Assembly: GCA_947593975.1 (NCBI GenBank)
Contig: CANQDW010000005.1
Span: 1-64,000, forward strand
DNA from: an uncultured Lachnospiraceae bacterium
GTDB lineage: Bacteria > Bacillota > Clostridia > Lachnospirales > Lachnospiraceae
Length of the DNA stretch: 64,000 nt
Reading direction: 5' to 3'
Each line of letters opens with the position of its first letter. The first letter of the stretch is position 1. The position numbers and the translations under genes were made by a program. Below the pieces are notes generated by a model. The model was not told where the DNA came from, did not search any database, and was given only the letters and a program-made list of their open reading frames with translations. Of this stretch, positions 50,790-64,000 are shown piece after piece.

Positions 50790-52022
50790 TTAATATGTTT
50801 TTAGGTTTTTCAGCATCTCTTCACTTTCCGTTTCCTTAAACCAGTTCTTGTATGCTTCCTCTCCCGCTTTTGGGACAACAACCTGCGAATCCATCGGAAA
50901 ATACGCATACTCCCAGCTTGGTATATCTGTAATTATAACCGGCGGCTTTGCAGACCTGAATTTAATTACGGCATCTATACTTTTTGCTATCTTATGCCAG
51001 TACGGGGTTTCAAGCTTTGTCACAGACGCCGGTATTTCAAGATACTTTGCGCATTCGCCGATTACGGACACTCCTCCGGGAATTGTATTTACATTATTTG
51101 ATACCGCTATGTTTTTATCTGCGTTTACAACTGCTGTAAGAGTTTTGCTGTTCTTGTTGTATATACACTCGCCGTCCATTGCAAACACAGGATTTTCCCT
51201 GCTTAATTCCACATATTCCGCTTTGCATGACAGCGCATTGTCGCCAATATCCGCAACTGATTTCGGGATATATATCTTTTTCGCCTGCGACTGACAAAAT
51301 GCGCTTTCAGCTATCTTTTTAACCGTACCGGGTATATTAACCGTTTTTCTGGCTGCGGGGACAAGATAAAGCGTTCGCCCGTTCTTTGACACAAGCATAC
51401 CGTCTGCGCTTTTATATGCTTTATTCTTTTTATTTACTTTTATGTTCTCTATGCCTTTACATCCGTCAAACGCGCGCACAGATATATCTTTAAGTTTCTT
51501 CGGCACTGTAATCTCTTTAATGCTCCTGCTGTTTATGAATACCATTGAATCAAGTTTTTTAAGTTTCTTCGGAAGATTTACGGTCGTTAAGCTCCTTAAT
51601 CCGGCGAAACAGTATTTTGTTATCGATTCAACGGAATCAGGTATCACGACTTCTTTAATATTTACAAGCGACGCCTCATAGCCGTCAAAATCATGGTACC
51701 ACTCTACAAATCCGCCAAATATGTTATGGCATATATCGCCGTCTTCTTTATTTTCCTTATGCCCTATCCTTGTAACCTTCGCATTTCCTATAGCGGACGG
51801 AAAACGAAGCGTGGAAGCATATTTTTCCCTGCGAACCTTTACATTGTATATCCAGCTTTTTGTCCCGTCTTTTGAAATATAGGCTTTAAATACAAACGAA
51901 CCGTCGTCCGCAGTCTGAACATTACCCTTATCCCATTCCGACGCCTGCGCGGTATGATTTAATGCCGCCGCGCCGCACGCCATTGCAATAACTAAAACAA
52001 CATTTAACAATATCTTTTTCAT
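50790..52022 (-). CDS. Secreted BspA-type leucine-rich repeat protein
   Basis: Signal peptide; repeats such as VVIPDSVESITKYCFAGLRSLTTVNLPKKLKKLDSMVF. Confidence 0.88.
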   Translation of the reverse strand: MKKILLNVVLVIAMACGAAALNHTAQASEWDKGNVQTADDGSFVFKAYISKDGTKSWIYNVKVRREKYASTLRFPSAIGNAKVTRIGHKENKEDGDICHNIFGGFVEWYHDFDGYEASLVNIKEVVIPDSVESITKYCFAGLRSLTTVNLPKKLKKLDSMVFINSRSIKEITVPKKLKDISVRAFDGCKGIENIKVNKKNKAYKSADGMLVSKNGRTLYLVPAARKTVNIPGTVKKIAESAFCQSQAKKIYIPKSVADIGDNALSCKAEYVELSRENPVFAMDGECIYNKNSKTLTAVVNADKNIAVSNNVNTIPGGVSVIGECAKYLEIPASVTKLETPYWHKIAKSIDAVIKFRSAKPPVIITDIPSWEYAYFPMDSQVVVPKAGEEAYKNWFKETESEEMLKNLKTY

Positions 52023-52110
52023 ATTATACTCCTCCTAATATATTAATAATTTAGGATAAAAATATAATTAAACATTGTCATATTATGGTCACATTATAGG
52101 CAAATTATTG

Positions 52111-55179
<3,069 letters not shown>

Positions 55180-55270
55180 CTATATATTAATTTATTTTGC
55201 AAAATTATACAATATCTAGTATAATTATTACGTTTATTTCACTAAACTTATTTGAGAATGGAGAATTTTT

Positions 55271-57208
55271 ATGGAAAGTTACACTGGAAATCAGATCGTG
55301 GTTCTTGAAGGACTTGAGGCCGTAAGGAAACGTCCCGGAATGTATATAGGAAGCACCGGCCTGCGCGGTCTTCATCACCTTATATGGGAGATCCTTGACA
55401 ACGGCATAGACGAACATCTTGCGGGGTTCTGCGATCTTATAACCGTTACAATGCAAAAAGACGGCGGAATAAAAATACAGGATAACGGCCGCGGCGTGCC
55501 TGTCGACATACATCCCACAAAAAAGATCCCCACAATCCGCGTAGTATACACGATGCTCCACGCAGGAGGCAAATTCGCAAATACGGTATACAAAGTATCC
55601 GGAGGGCTCCATGGCGTAGGCGCGTCGGTTGTAAACGCGCTTTCCACGCACATGATAGTAGAAGTAAGGCGCGGCGGACAGATATACACAGACGAATACC
55701 GTAACGGCGGACATCCCGTAACTCCTCTTGATGGCAATCTTATACCGGCATCAGGCAAATGCGCCAAATCTGACACGGGGACTACGGTAACTTTCTATCC
55801 CGATCCCGAAATATTTGACAGCATCCAGTTTAAAGCCGATACGATCCGTAAAAAGCTCAAAGAAACGGCATATCTCAATAAAGGTTTAAAGCTTATATTT
55901 AAAAATGAATATACGAAAGAAACTTTCACTTATTATGAAGAAGACGGCATTAAAAGCTATATTTCATATATTGTAAATTCACTTAAGGAATCAAACCCCG
56001 ATATGGCAACGCTCCATGACGAGCCGGTATACATTGAAGGCACAAGCGACAACATAGAAGTAGAGATCGCCTTCCAGTATACGACAGGATATACAGAACA
56101 GATCAATTCATACTGCAACAGGATAAACCTGTCCGACGGCGGTACGCTCGTAACCGGATTTAAAACGGCGCTCACCAGGATAATGAACCAGTATGCAAAA
56201 GAACTTAATATGGTTAAAGATAAGGACAAGCCTGACGGCAAAGATTACAGGAACGGAATGATAGCGATCATATCCATAAAACATCCCGATCCGCAGTTCG
56301 AAGGGCAGACAAAGACCAAACTCGGCAACTTCGACGCGCAGCTTGCGGTAGATGAGATCATGAGCCGGAAAATACAGCTTTTCTTTGATAAAAATGTAGA
56401 AATCTTAAAAAAGATCCTCGAAAACTCCCTTCGCGCATACAATGCAAGGAAAGCAGGCGATAAAGCGCGCAACGCTGTGCTTAAACAATTAAACGACGTC
56501 GACGTACGGAGCAAACTCGCAGTATGTACATCAAGGAAACCCGAGGAATGTGAATTATATATCGTAGAGGGCGATTCCGCGGGAGGAACCGTAAAAACGG
56601 CGCGCGACAGAAAAACACAGGCCGTTCTTCCGTTAAGAGGAAAGATACTGAATGTCGAGAAGGCAACCCTTGAAAAAATACTTGTAAATAACGAGATCAA
56701 AACGATGATCGCAGCTTTCGGATGCGGAATAGGCGATGAATTTGATATAAGCAAACTAAAATACGACAAAATAATAATCCTCACCGATGCCGACGTAGAC
56801 GGCGCGCATATAAGCACTCTTTTGCTTACTTTCTTTTATCGTTTCATGCCGCAGCTCATTACGGAAGGAAAAGTGTACAGAGGCCTTCCGCCGCTTTATA
56901 AAGTAAACTACTCGCAGGGCAAAAAGAAAGGCGAGCAGTATCTGTTTAATGATTATGAGCTTGAACGTTTCAGAAAAGATCAGAGCAAAAAAATCATATC
57001 CCTGCAGCGATATAAAGGGCTTGGCGAAATGGACGCCGAACAGCTTAAAGAAACTACGCTTGACCCGGCGTCACGGATCCTTGCCCGGGTAAGCATAAAC
57101 GATACCATAGAAGCAGATCAGATCACAAGCATACTTATGAGCAGCAACGTACCTCCAAGACGCGAGTTTATCATGGAGGAAGCAAGGTATGCAAATCTTG
57201 ATATTTAA
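55271..57208 (+). CDS. Type IIA topoisomerase subunit B (ParE/GyrB-like)
   Basis: EAVRKRPGMYIGSTGLRGLHHL, DNGRGVPVDIHP, YIVEGDSAGGTVKTARDRKTQAVLPLRGKILNVEKA, TDADVDGAHI. Confidence 0.94.
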   Translation: MESYTGNQIVVLEGLEAVRKRPGMYIGSTGLRGLHHLIWEILDNGIDEHLAGFCDLITVTMQKDGGIKIQDNGRGVPVDIHPTKKIPTIRVVYTMLHAGGKFANTVYKVSGGLHGVGASVVNALSTHMIVEVRRGGQIYTDEYRNGGHPVTPLDGNLIPASGKCAKSDTGTTVTFYPDPEIFDSIQFKADTIRKKLKETAYLNKGLKLIFKNEYTKETFTYYEEDGIKSYISYIVNSLKESNPDMATLHDEPVYIEGTSDNIEVEIAFQYTTGYTEQINSYCNRINLSDGGTLVTGFKTALTRIMNQYAKELNMVKDKDKPDGKDYRNGMIAIISIKHPDPQFEGQTKTKLGNFDAQLAVDEIMSRKIQLFFDKNVEILKKILENSLRAYNARKAGDKARNAVLKQLNDVDVRSKLAVCTSRKPEECELYIVEGDSAGGTVKTARDRKTQAVLPLRGKILNVEKATLEKILVNNEIKTMIAAFGCGIGDEFDISKLKYDKIIILTDADVDGAHISTLLLTFFYRFMPQLITEGKVYRGLPPLYKVNYSQGKKKGEQYLFNDYELERFRKDQSKKIISLQRYKGLGEMDAEQLKETTLDPASRILARVSINDTIEADQITSILMSSNVPPRREFIMEEARYANLDI

Positions 57209-57232
57209 TCAGCAGTTTGGAGGATATCTATA

Positions 57233-59506
57233 ATGTCAAAAAAGAAAAATGAAGAAACTAAGGCAGCAGAAAATATTATTTCCATGGACTTTACCGAGGA
57301 AATGAAAAACTCCTACAGGGATTACGCCGTAAGCGTTATAATTTCCCGCGCGCTCCCTGACGTAAGAGACGGATTAAAACCCGTTCAGAGGCGAATACTT
57401 TATTCAATGAAGGAACTCGGTCTTGCGCCGGATAAACCGCACAGAAAAAGCGCCAGGATAGTCGGCGACACAATGGGTAAATTTCATCCGCACGGCGACT
57501 CTTCAATATATGACGCCCTTGTGCACATGACCGAAGATTATTCGCTTTCAGTGCCGCTTGTAGACGGACACGGCAATTTCGGCTCTATTGACGGCGACGG
57601 CGCCGCAGCCATGCGTTATACCGAAGCAAGGCTTTCCGACGGCGCAATGACAATGCTGTCACATCTTGAAAAAGGCCTTGTGGAATTCATCCCGAATTTT
57701 GACGAAAGTGAAAAAGAACCTACCGTACTTCCGGCAATGCTTCCAAACCTGCTCATTAACGGAACCACCGGAATCGCCGTAGGAATGGCAACAAATATTC
57801 CTCCGCACAATACCGCCGAAGTTATAAACGGCGTTATAGCCTGTATTGACAATAAGAACATAACCCTTGAAAAACTTATGGAATATATCCCCGGACCTGA
57901 TTTTCCTACAGGCGGCACGATAATCAATAAAGAAGACATAAAGGAAATATATGAAACGGGCGAAGGCCGACTTAGGATCCGCGCCAAATGCGATATAGAA
58001 CCGGGTACCGCTGGACGTACCAATATCATTATTTCAGAAATACCTTATACCATAGCGGGCAACAAGGCAAAACTTGTAGAAAGCCTCTCCCAGCTTATGC
58101 GCGATAAAGTATTTGATGAAATATACGATGTGCGCGACGAATCCGGCAAAGACATAAGGATCGTCGTAGAAGTTAAAAAAGACCGCGATGCAGAAAATCT
58201 CCTTAACGGACTGTACAAAAAAACTCCGCTTGAAGATACCTACGGCGTAAACCTCTTGGCAGTTAAGGATAAACAGCCGATACAGTTCGGGCTCAGATCG
58301 ATCATCAGCGAATTTATAGAATTCCAGAAAGAACTGTATACAAAAGAATATAAACATCTTCTTGATAAAGCCGGAGCAAGGCTTGAGATCGTACGCGGAC
58401 TTATAAAAGCAACCGACGTAATCGACCTGATAATAGAGATACTCCGCGGAAGCCAGTCCCTCGCGCAGGCAAAGGGATGCCTTACGCGCGGCGATATCAC
58501 AGATATCAGATTCAAAAGCACCCTTTCAAAAACACAGGCGCAGACGCTTAATTTTACGGAAGCGCAGGCAGACGCAATACTTGCAATGCCCCTGTCACGC
58601 CTTATTGGTCTTGAAATCCTCAAACTCCACGAAGAGGAAAACGAACTTTCTGATAAGACTACTGAATATCTTAAGATACTCGGAAGCGAAAAAGAACTCT
58701 TAAAGGTAATAAAATCAAGGCTCAGGAACTATTCAAAGCAGTTTTTCTCCGAAAGAAAGACTATACTTGATTCAGTAGAAAACACAGGTTATGTTGAAAA
58801 GGTCGTAATAGAAGACATATACGTTCTTATTGATAAATTCGGATACACCAAAACAATCGACCAGGCAAGCTACCAGCGTCTTACACAGGATACTCTCGAT
58901 GAATATTCACACATAATATCAATGAAGAGCGACGACAAGCTTTGCGTCTTTACCGCACATGGCAATATGCACCAGATCAAAGCCTCTGCGCTTCCAAGAT
59001 GCCGCATAAAGGAAAAAGGCACCCTGATCCACAACCTGTGCAAACTCGGAGATGATGAAGCCGTAACTTACGCTCCTTTTGAACAGATCTTTGATTCGAT
59101 ACTCCTTTTTGTATCAGAACACGGATATGTTAAACTTGTGTCGGGAGCAGAATTTGAAACAAACAGACAGACTATAAGTTCTACAAAACTTGAAGACTCA
59201 GACAAGCTTATACTCGTAAAGATAATATCGGCATCCGAATATTTTTCAGGCAGCCTCAAAGTAGTAATGGTTACCGATAAAAAACTATCGCTTGGATTCA
59301 TGCTGTCAGAAGTAAGCGAACTTAAGAAAACAAGCCGCGGCGTTAAAGGAATATCTCTTGATAAAGGAGATAAACTTATGTATTCGGACTGTATCGATAT
59401 AAAAACCGATACCGGAAAATATAACGATCAAACCGTAAATTATAAAAAAATCCGCACAAGGAAACGCGGCGCAAAAGGGCAGAAAGCTACCGGGGTATTT
59501 GAGTAA
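57233..59506 (+). CDS. Type IIA topoisomerase subunit A (ParC/GyrA-like)
   Basis: [44 protein letters not shown]; adjacent to subunit B. Confidence 0.94.
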   Translation: MSKKKNEETKAAENIISMDFTEEMKNSYRDYAVSVIISRALPDVRDGLKPVQRRILYSMKELGLAPDKPHRKSARIVGDTMGKFHPHGDSSIYDALVHMTEDYSLSVPLVDGHGNFGSIDGDGAAAMRYTEARLSDGAMTMLSHLEKGLVEFIPNFDESEKEPTVLPAMLPNLLINGTTGIAVGMATNIPPHNTAEVINGVIACIDNKNITLEKLMEYIPGPDFPTGGTIINKEDIKEIYETGEGRLRIRAKCDIEPGTAGRTNIIISEIPYTIAGNKAKLVESLSQLMRDKVFDEIYDVRDESGKDIRIVVEVKKDRDAENLLNGLYKKTPLEDTYGVNLLAVKDKQPIQFGLRSIISEFIEFQKELYTKEYKHLLDKAGARLEIVRGLIKATDVIDLIIEILRGSQSLAQAKGCLTRGDITDIRFKSTLSKTQAQTLNFTEAQADAILAMPLSRLIGLEILKLHEEENELSDKTTEYLKILGSEKELLKVIKSRLRNYSKQFFSERKTILDSVENTGYVEKVVIEDIYVLIDKFGYTKTIDQASYQRLTQDTLDEYSHIISMKSDDKLCVFTAHGNMHQIKASALPRCRIKEKGTLIHNLCKLGDDEAVTYAPFEQIFDSILLFVSEHGYVKLVSGAEFETNRQTISSTKLEDSDKLILVKIISASEYFSGSLKVVMVTDKKLSLGFMLSEVSELKKTSRGVKGISLDKGDKLMYSDCIDIKTDTGKYNDQTVNYKKIRTRKRGAKGQKATGVFE

Positions 59507-59595
59507 AAATAAGTATAGCATCTGCATTATACAATAAATGTGTATGATACAGAACTATAATCTTATCTCAACTTAAAAAAAAGAGGAAGTTAATC

Positions 59596-60342
59596 ATGTG
59601 TGAACAAAATATCTTTGACAATGATACTTTTTTTCGCGGCTATAAAGAACTTCGTAAAGACGATGCAAATTATAATATTCAATTGGAACAGCCGGCAATG
59701 TCTAAACTGCTGCCGGATGCAGCCGGAAAATTTGTTCTTGATTTGGGATGCGGTTATGGCTGTAACTGTCTGGATTTTATAAAAAGAGGGGCGGAAGGCG
59801 TAATCGGTATTGATATATCAGAAAAAATGCTTGAAATCGCAGCGGCAGAGTCGTCGGATGACAGAATTCAGTATATAAGAATGAGCATGACGGATATAAG
59901 CAAACTAAATCAAAAGTTTGATTTGGTGTATAGCTCTCTGGCTTTTCATTATGCAGAAAATTTTGATAAACTTGCAAAAGATATCTATATGCTGCTAAAC
60001 GAGAGCGGATATTTGCTTTTTTCGCAGGAGCATCCGCTAACTACCGCAACATTTGGCGGTTTACAGCATTACAATAAAGATTCCGACGGGCATTATACTT
60101 CCTACACATTTTCCAACTATGGACAGCCCGGAGAAAGAATCACTTCATGGTTTGTTGACGGCGTAAGGAAGTATCACCGCAGATTTTCGGACATTATTAC
60201 AAGTCTTTGCAGAGCAGGATTTATAATTGATACGGTATGCGAGCCTATCCCAGAACAAAGCGCAGATGAAAAAGTGCCGAATATTTTTATTAAAGAACAG
60301 ATCAAACCGACTTTTTTGATCGTAAAGGCAAAAAAAGCATAG
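59596..60342 (+). CDS. Class I SAM-dependent methyltransferase
   Basis: VLDLGCGYGCNCLDFIKRGAEGVIGIDISEKMLEIA. Confidence 0.92.
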   Translation: MCEQNIFDNDTFFRGYKELRKDDANYNIQLEQPAMSKLLPDAAGKFVLDLGCGYGCNCLDFIKRGAEGVIGIDISEKMLEIAAAESSDDRIQYIRMSMTDISKLNQKFDLVYSSLAFHYAENFDKLAKDIYMLLNESGYLLFSQEHPLTTATFGGLQHYNKDSDGHYTSYTFSNYGQPGERITSWFVDGVRKYHRRFSDIITSLCRAGFIIDTVCEPIPEQSADEKVPNIFIKEQIKPTFLIVKAKKA

Positions 60343-60374
60343 CGGAAAGTTCGACAAGATTTAACACGATAAAC

Positions 60375-60407
60375 GAAGGCACCGCATTTCTGCGACGCCT
60401 TCTCTTT
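60375..60407 (+). terminator. Rho-independent terminator after the methyltransferase
   Basis: GAAGGC...GCA/TGC...GCCTTC followed by TCTTTT. Confidence 0.65.
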
Positions 60408-60409
60408 TG

Positions 60410-61189
60410 CTATTGAATCTTGTACTCAGTCGAATTAATTATTAGACACTCATCATCTTTCCAAGCGATTTGCATATTTTTGAACTCGCCCCAATCACCG
60501 GAATAAACCCTTTGAGGTTTCTTTTCAATTTTGAAAAGAATTGCATGGATTCCGCCTTTTTCATATACATCAACGAGCGTATCTCCGCCGAGTGCGCCTT
60601 GGTCACTGTCAATCACTCGGGCACAATATTTGCCACTTGGAGATTCAACTGTTTGGACAACCGTATTTTGACCGATATTACCGAAAATCAAAAATATAAA
60701 ACTAATAAATCCAATTGGTAATACCATCAGGGCTGACAACGTTAAGGCAATCATTTTCAGCGCCAGCGGCTTACCATATTGGATCGTCAAATAAAAACAA
60801 CATCCCGCAGATATTAATACACCTGCAATCACCCATATTTTAGGATATTCAAAAATATACAAAACTGCGTTAATTAGCGAGAAAGGCGAGATGATAGCAA
60901 ACAAAATCTGTAATACTTTATTTTCGAGCGTATTCTTATAAACGTTGTCATGGACAACGATGCATATGGACAATACAGCAATTACAATAGCGAAAGCGGA
61001 AATACTTATTAATTCAAAACCATATCCAAAACAGGCAGCTATTAGAATACCTGCAGGATATAGTATTGTCAGTATGAACAGCAACCACATTAAAATAGAC
61101 GCAGTCTTTTTCATCCTATACACCTCACTCTTTTCCCAACATTTTAGCGTATTGATTGGAAAGAGTTTTTGATAGTATACAAAATACAA
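60410..61189 (-). CDS. Membrane protein of unknown function (DUF5412-like)
   Basis: Several TM segments, C-terminal VQTVESPSGKYCARVIDSDQGALGGDTLVDVYEKG. Confidence 0.6.
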   Translation of the reverse strand: MYFVYYQKLFPINTLKCWEKSEVYRMKKTASILMWLLFILTILYPAGILIAACFGYGFELISISAFAIVIAVLSICIVVHDNVYKNTLENKVLQILFAIISPFSLINAVLYIFEYPKIWVIAGVLISAGCCFYLTIQYGKPLALKMIALTLSALMVLPIGFISFIFLIFGNIGQNTVVQTVESPSGKYCARVIDSDQGALGGDTLVDVYEKGGIHAILFKIEKKPQRVYSGDWGEFKNMQIAWKDDECLIINSTEYKIQ

Positions 61190-61754
61190 CCGTTAATACG
61201 ATTCCGGGCCAATTATGGAACAGCACATCTTGCATTGCATCGAAAGCCTCAACGAAATTACATTCAGAAAATACCGCCAACAAATCCATCTCATAGTGAA
61301 AACCTGACCATATATATGCACACAATGTAATAGCGAGAGTGGTAATCAAAGAAAAAGAGGAAAATCTTTTTCTGTTTTTATAAACTCGCACAAAATACCA
61401 GTTCACCATTGACAGCATAAATCCGGTTGCCGGAATAACAAGATTAATTGCCCAAAAACCATTCATTAACCCTGATTCCGTTTTGGCCTCCAGCGCTACA
61501 CCGATAGTAATCAACCCAAAAGAAAAGAACAACAAAACGGATTGTAAAACAGAAGCTTTCCAATCGTTGAGTTTGTTAAACTTCGCTGGTGCTTTCGATA
61601 CCGAAACCACATTAGCGGATGTGCCCATATCTTCAAGAAGTTCTTTACACGCATCGCAACCTTCGATATGTTCTTTGACTATAATCGCACTTTCTTCACT
61701 ACAGCATCCATCAATGTACAGCGGAATTAAGTCCCTTACAACATTACAATTCAT
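61125..61754 (-). CDS. zf-HC2-type anti-sigma factor
   Basis: MNCNVVRDLIPLYIDGCCSEESAIIVKEHIEGCDACKELL followed by TM segments. Confidence 0.87.
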   Translation of the reverse strand: MNCNVVRDLIPLYIDGCCSEESAIIVKEHIEGCDACKELLEDMGTSANVVSVSKAPAKFNKLNDWKASVLQSVLLFFSFGLITIGVALEAKTESGLMNGFWAINLVIPATGFMLSMVNWYFVRVYKNRKRFSSFSLITTLAITLCAYIWSGFHYEMDLLAVFSECNFVEAFDAMQDVLFHNWPGIVLTVVFCILSKTLSNQYAKMLGKE

Positions 61755-61758
61755 ATGA

Positions 61759-62235
61759 TTACCTCATTCTTTCTAATAGTTTTTGCTTGGCACGGTAAAA
61801 TGTAACTCGTGCCCAACTCTCGCTTTTTCCGAAAATTGAACTGATATCTTTTAATGAAAATCCGGCAAAAACAGAAAGCATAAATACTTCCTTATACGGC
61901 TCTTCTAATTCGTGCAAACATCGTAACGCTTTTTGAGATAGTTCTTTTTGAACAAAGGCATCTTCAATACTTTCATCCATACCGGCTGCTTCAAGAACAT
62001 CAAGAGATGCTTTTTTCTTCTGCTCGTTATACCATGCAAAATATGTGTTTTTAGCAATTTGGCAGAGCCAAATAGATACTTTTTCTTTATTTCTCAGTGA
62101 AGCATAGTTCATATATGCACGGAAAAAGGTTTCCTGTGTCAGTTCCTCGGATAACGAAGAGTCATGTGTCATCTTCATAAGATATTTGAAAATAAACTCA
62201 TGATTTTCATGGAAAAGCTTTTCAAATTCAGCCAC
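61759..62235 (-). CDS. ECF RNA polymerase sigma factor
   Basis: HEFIFKYLMKMTHDSSLSEELTQETFFRAYMNYA (region 2), region 4 FSLKDISSIFGKSESWARVTFYRAKQKL. Confidence 0.92.
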   Translation of the reverse strand: MAEFEKLFHENHEFIFKYLMKMTHDSSLSEELTQETFFRAYMNYASLRNKEKVSIWLCQIAKNTYFAWYNEQKKKASLDVLEAAGMDESIEDAFVQKELSQKALRCLHELEEPYKEVFMLSVFAGFSLKDISSIFGKSESWARVTFYRAKQKLLERMR

Positions 62236-62247
62236 ATTTTCACCGCC

Positions 62248-62286
62248 CTTTCAACTATTAGATTGCGGAGATGTTAAAGCGTTACA
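62248..62286 (-). promoter_or_regulatory. Candidate ECF-type promoter upstream of the second sigma factor gene
   Basis: Minus strand TGTAACGCTTTAACATCTCCGCAATCTAATAGTTGAAAG; aligns without gaps to 27298-27336. Confidence 0.6.
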
Positions 62287-62425
62287 ATTATTATACCATA
62301 TTTTTTGAATATTTCGTCATTCATTAAAAACAGCGGCAAGGATTTCTCCCTGCCGCCGGGAATAGACACAGATATAAACATATGCTATAATATTTACACT
62401 AAAACAATAGGAGGGAATTGTTACT

Positions 62426-62833
62426 ATGAGCAGATTAAAATTAATGGCTGTTTTAATTATTGCTGTTTCTTTTTTACTGACAGGCTGCGCGGATGCCAAT
62501 AAAATAAAGGAAAGCGATATTGCAGACAAAACTTATACATACGAAAACGAAGGTTTTGGCGGCGATTTTTATATTAGTTTGAAAAATGATGGAACTTTCT
62601 CATATTATGAAGGGCCGCTGAGCAGTTATATCGGAACGGGAGACTGGACATTAGACGGAAATACGCTCCATCTGGCAGATACCGGTATACAGACCAAGAT
62701 ACAAAATTTTTATTTTCAAGTAGATGGAACAGACCTGATTTATATTGCAGAAGATTCCGACGATTTTACGCATGTGAATGTCAGCGACGGAGAGCGATTT
62801 TATGAAGCTTTGTGCAGCTTAAATGCTTCATAA
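62426..62833 (+). CDS. Small lipoprotein of unknown function
   Basis: Lipobox VSFLLTGCADAN; ~135 aa. Confidence 0.8.
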   Translation: MSRLKLMAVLIIAVSFLLTGCADANKIKESDIADKTYTYENEGFGGDFYISLKNDGTFSYYEGPLSSYIGTGDWTLDGNTLHLADTGIQTKIQNFYFQVDGTDLIYIAEDSDDFTHVNVSDGERFYEALCSLNAS

Positions 62834-62835
62834 AC

Positions 62836-63627
62836 TTAGTAAGGTTTCCTTGCTAATTCCAAATCCATTACATAGTATACTGTCATAATTCCGCCGTGAT
62901 TATTGATTGCAGAATAAATTCCTTCAAAAAGCTTTTTTCTGTCTGATGTGAGAGTTTTCATATGATCAGGGTATGTCCGCAATAATGCCATATATTCGTC
63001 TGCCGTAAAATCCTTTGTCGTATGGTACAGCGTATGTTTTACATCAACAAAACCATATGCAAGCACTTTTTTTGCCAGCTTTTGCGCATCTTCACTGCTA
63101 AATTCTGCCGGCCGGCTCTCGCTATGCATATATTTGCGATAGAGTTCCTGTATTTCACAAGTTAATGTCCTGCGTTTCCGATCCGGTCCGGCATGATAGG
63201 CAAAGCGGGCAAATGCGCCGCCCGGCTTTAACAGATCAAAAACTCGGTTATACCCATAATCCTCCGGAATCCAGTGAAATGCTGTCGCTGCATAAATAAG
63301 ATCAAATAACTTATCATCACTGACAAAATCCTGCAATGTCTGATTAAATAAAGAGAAATTTTCATAAGCCTTATAGCGATTCTGCGCTAAATCAGCCAAT
63401 TGCTCTCCCGGTTCAATCCCGATAAAATGACATTTCGTATCAAGTATAGGCCGTGATGCCTTTCCTGTCCCTAACCCGATTTCAAGTACATTACTATCAG
63501 AGTTGATTGGTTGATAATGCAATATATCCTCATAGATTTCTTTTATATATGCGGGGCGGCTTTTATCGTAATCCAAAGCTGCGTTATCAAACGTTTTCTC
63601 AAATGTCATCATTTTCTTTTTCTCCAA
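62836..63627 (-). CDS. Class I SAM-dependent methyltransferase
   Basis: VLEIGLGTGKASRPILDTKCHFIGIEPGEQLADLA, FDLIYAATAFHWIPED. Confidence 0.92.
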   Translation of the reverse strand: MEKKKMMTFEKTFDNAALDYDKSRPAYIKEIYEDILHYQPINSDSNVLEIGLGTGKASRPILDTKCHFIGIEPGEQLADLAQNRYKAYENFSLFNQTLQDFVSDDKLFDLIYAATAFHWIPEDYGYNRVFDLLKPGGAFARFAYHAGPDRKRRTLTCEIQELYRKYMHSESRPAEFSSEDAQKLAKKVLAYGFVDVKHTLYHTTKDFTADEYMALLRTYPDHMKTLTSDRKKLFEGIYSAINNHGGIMTVYYVMDLELARKPY

Positions 63628-63655
63628 AAATTAATTGACAGGCGCCGCCCGGAAT

Positions 63656-64000
63656 TTATTGATATTCAAATTCGATATTTATTTTCCCAATGCCTCCGTC
63701 TATATCAATCCTGTTATTACCCTGTCCGTATACGTCTCCGTCTTTCATCCTCTCGCCACCGACTCTGGCGCTGCCTATTCCTTTATCAATATGAATCCTA
63801 TAGTCATCTTTTGAACCGGTAAGGATAAAATCTGAACTGCCTATGCCATTATCAATAGAACTGTTTCCTTTTATCTCACCTGCAAATTTCAATTGCCCTA
63901 TACCCATATCAATTTCAGGATTATTTAAGGTTCCTCCCTTAATGACAATCTCTCCTATGCCTCCGTCTATCTCTGCATCATAAAACGCATTCAGCTCATT
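63656..64000 (-). CDS. C-terminal part of a repetitive DUF4097-like protein, cut by the window edge
   Basis: Repeated I(D/N)xGIGx units: IDGGIGEIVI, IDMGIGQLKF, IDNGIGSSDF, IDKGIGSARV, IDGGIGKINI. Confidence 0.65.
   Translation of the reverse strand, partial: NELNAFYDAEIDGGIGEIVIKGGTLNNPEIDMGIGQLKFAGEIKGNSSIDNGIGSSDFILTGSKDDYRIHIDKGIGSARVGGERMKDGDVYGQGNNRIDIDGGIGKINIEFEYQ

Overview
This 64-kb window looks like chromosome from a Lachnospiraceae-type Firmicute, judged from gene content and protein style only. Most of it is ordinary housekeeping sequence: RarA, PBP1A, FtsE/FtsX with an M23 peptidase and CtpA, CdaR, an MsmX/UgpC-type ATPase, HydF/HydG, TrmO, CysE/EpsC, MATE, PgeF, an amidase and a ParE/ParC-type topoisomerase pair. 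It also carries glycoside hydrolases (two GH2, one GH10), two LRR surface proteins and two ECF sigma/anti-sigma operons. The less ordinary signals are: (1) a tRNA-Thr-adjacent accessory block (about 43.3-46.4 kb) with a small serine recombinase, an SPFH-zinc ribbon protein and a TM2-zinc ribbon protein. Two long dyads with a shared 24-bp core in inverted orientation flank a promoter-bearing segment of about 117 bp, making it a candidate invertible switch; (2) an AAA-ATPase/PD-(D/E)XK gene whose promoter is a perfect TTGACA-N17-TATAAT with the -35 box inside a perfect 12-bp inverted repeat; (3) a fusion of a TetM-like ribosomal GTPase with a Rae1/YacP-like NYN RNase; (4) two ECF operons sharing a gap-free 39-nt promoter-like motif; (5) a nested inverted repeat that incorporates the 3' end of a patatin gene. 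All function calls are by reading protein sequence and motifs; no database search was run.
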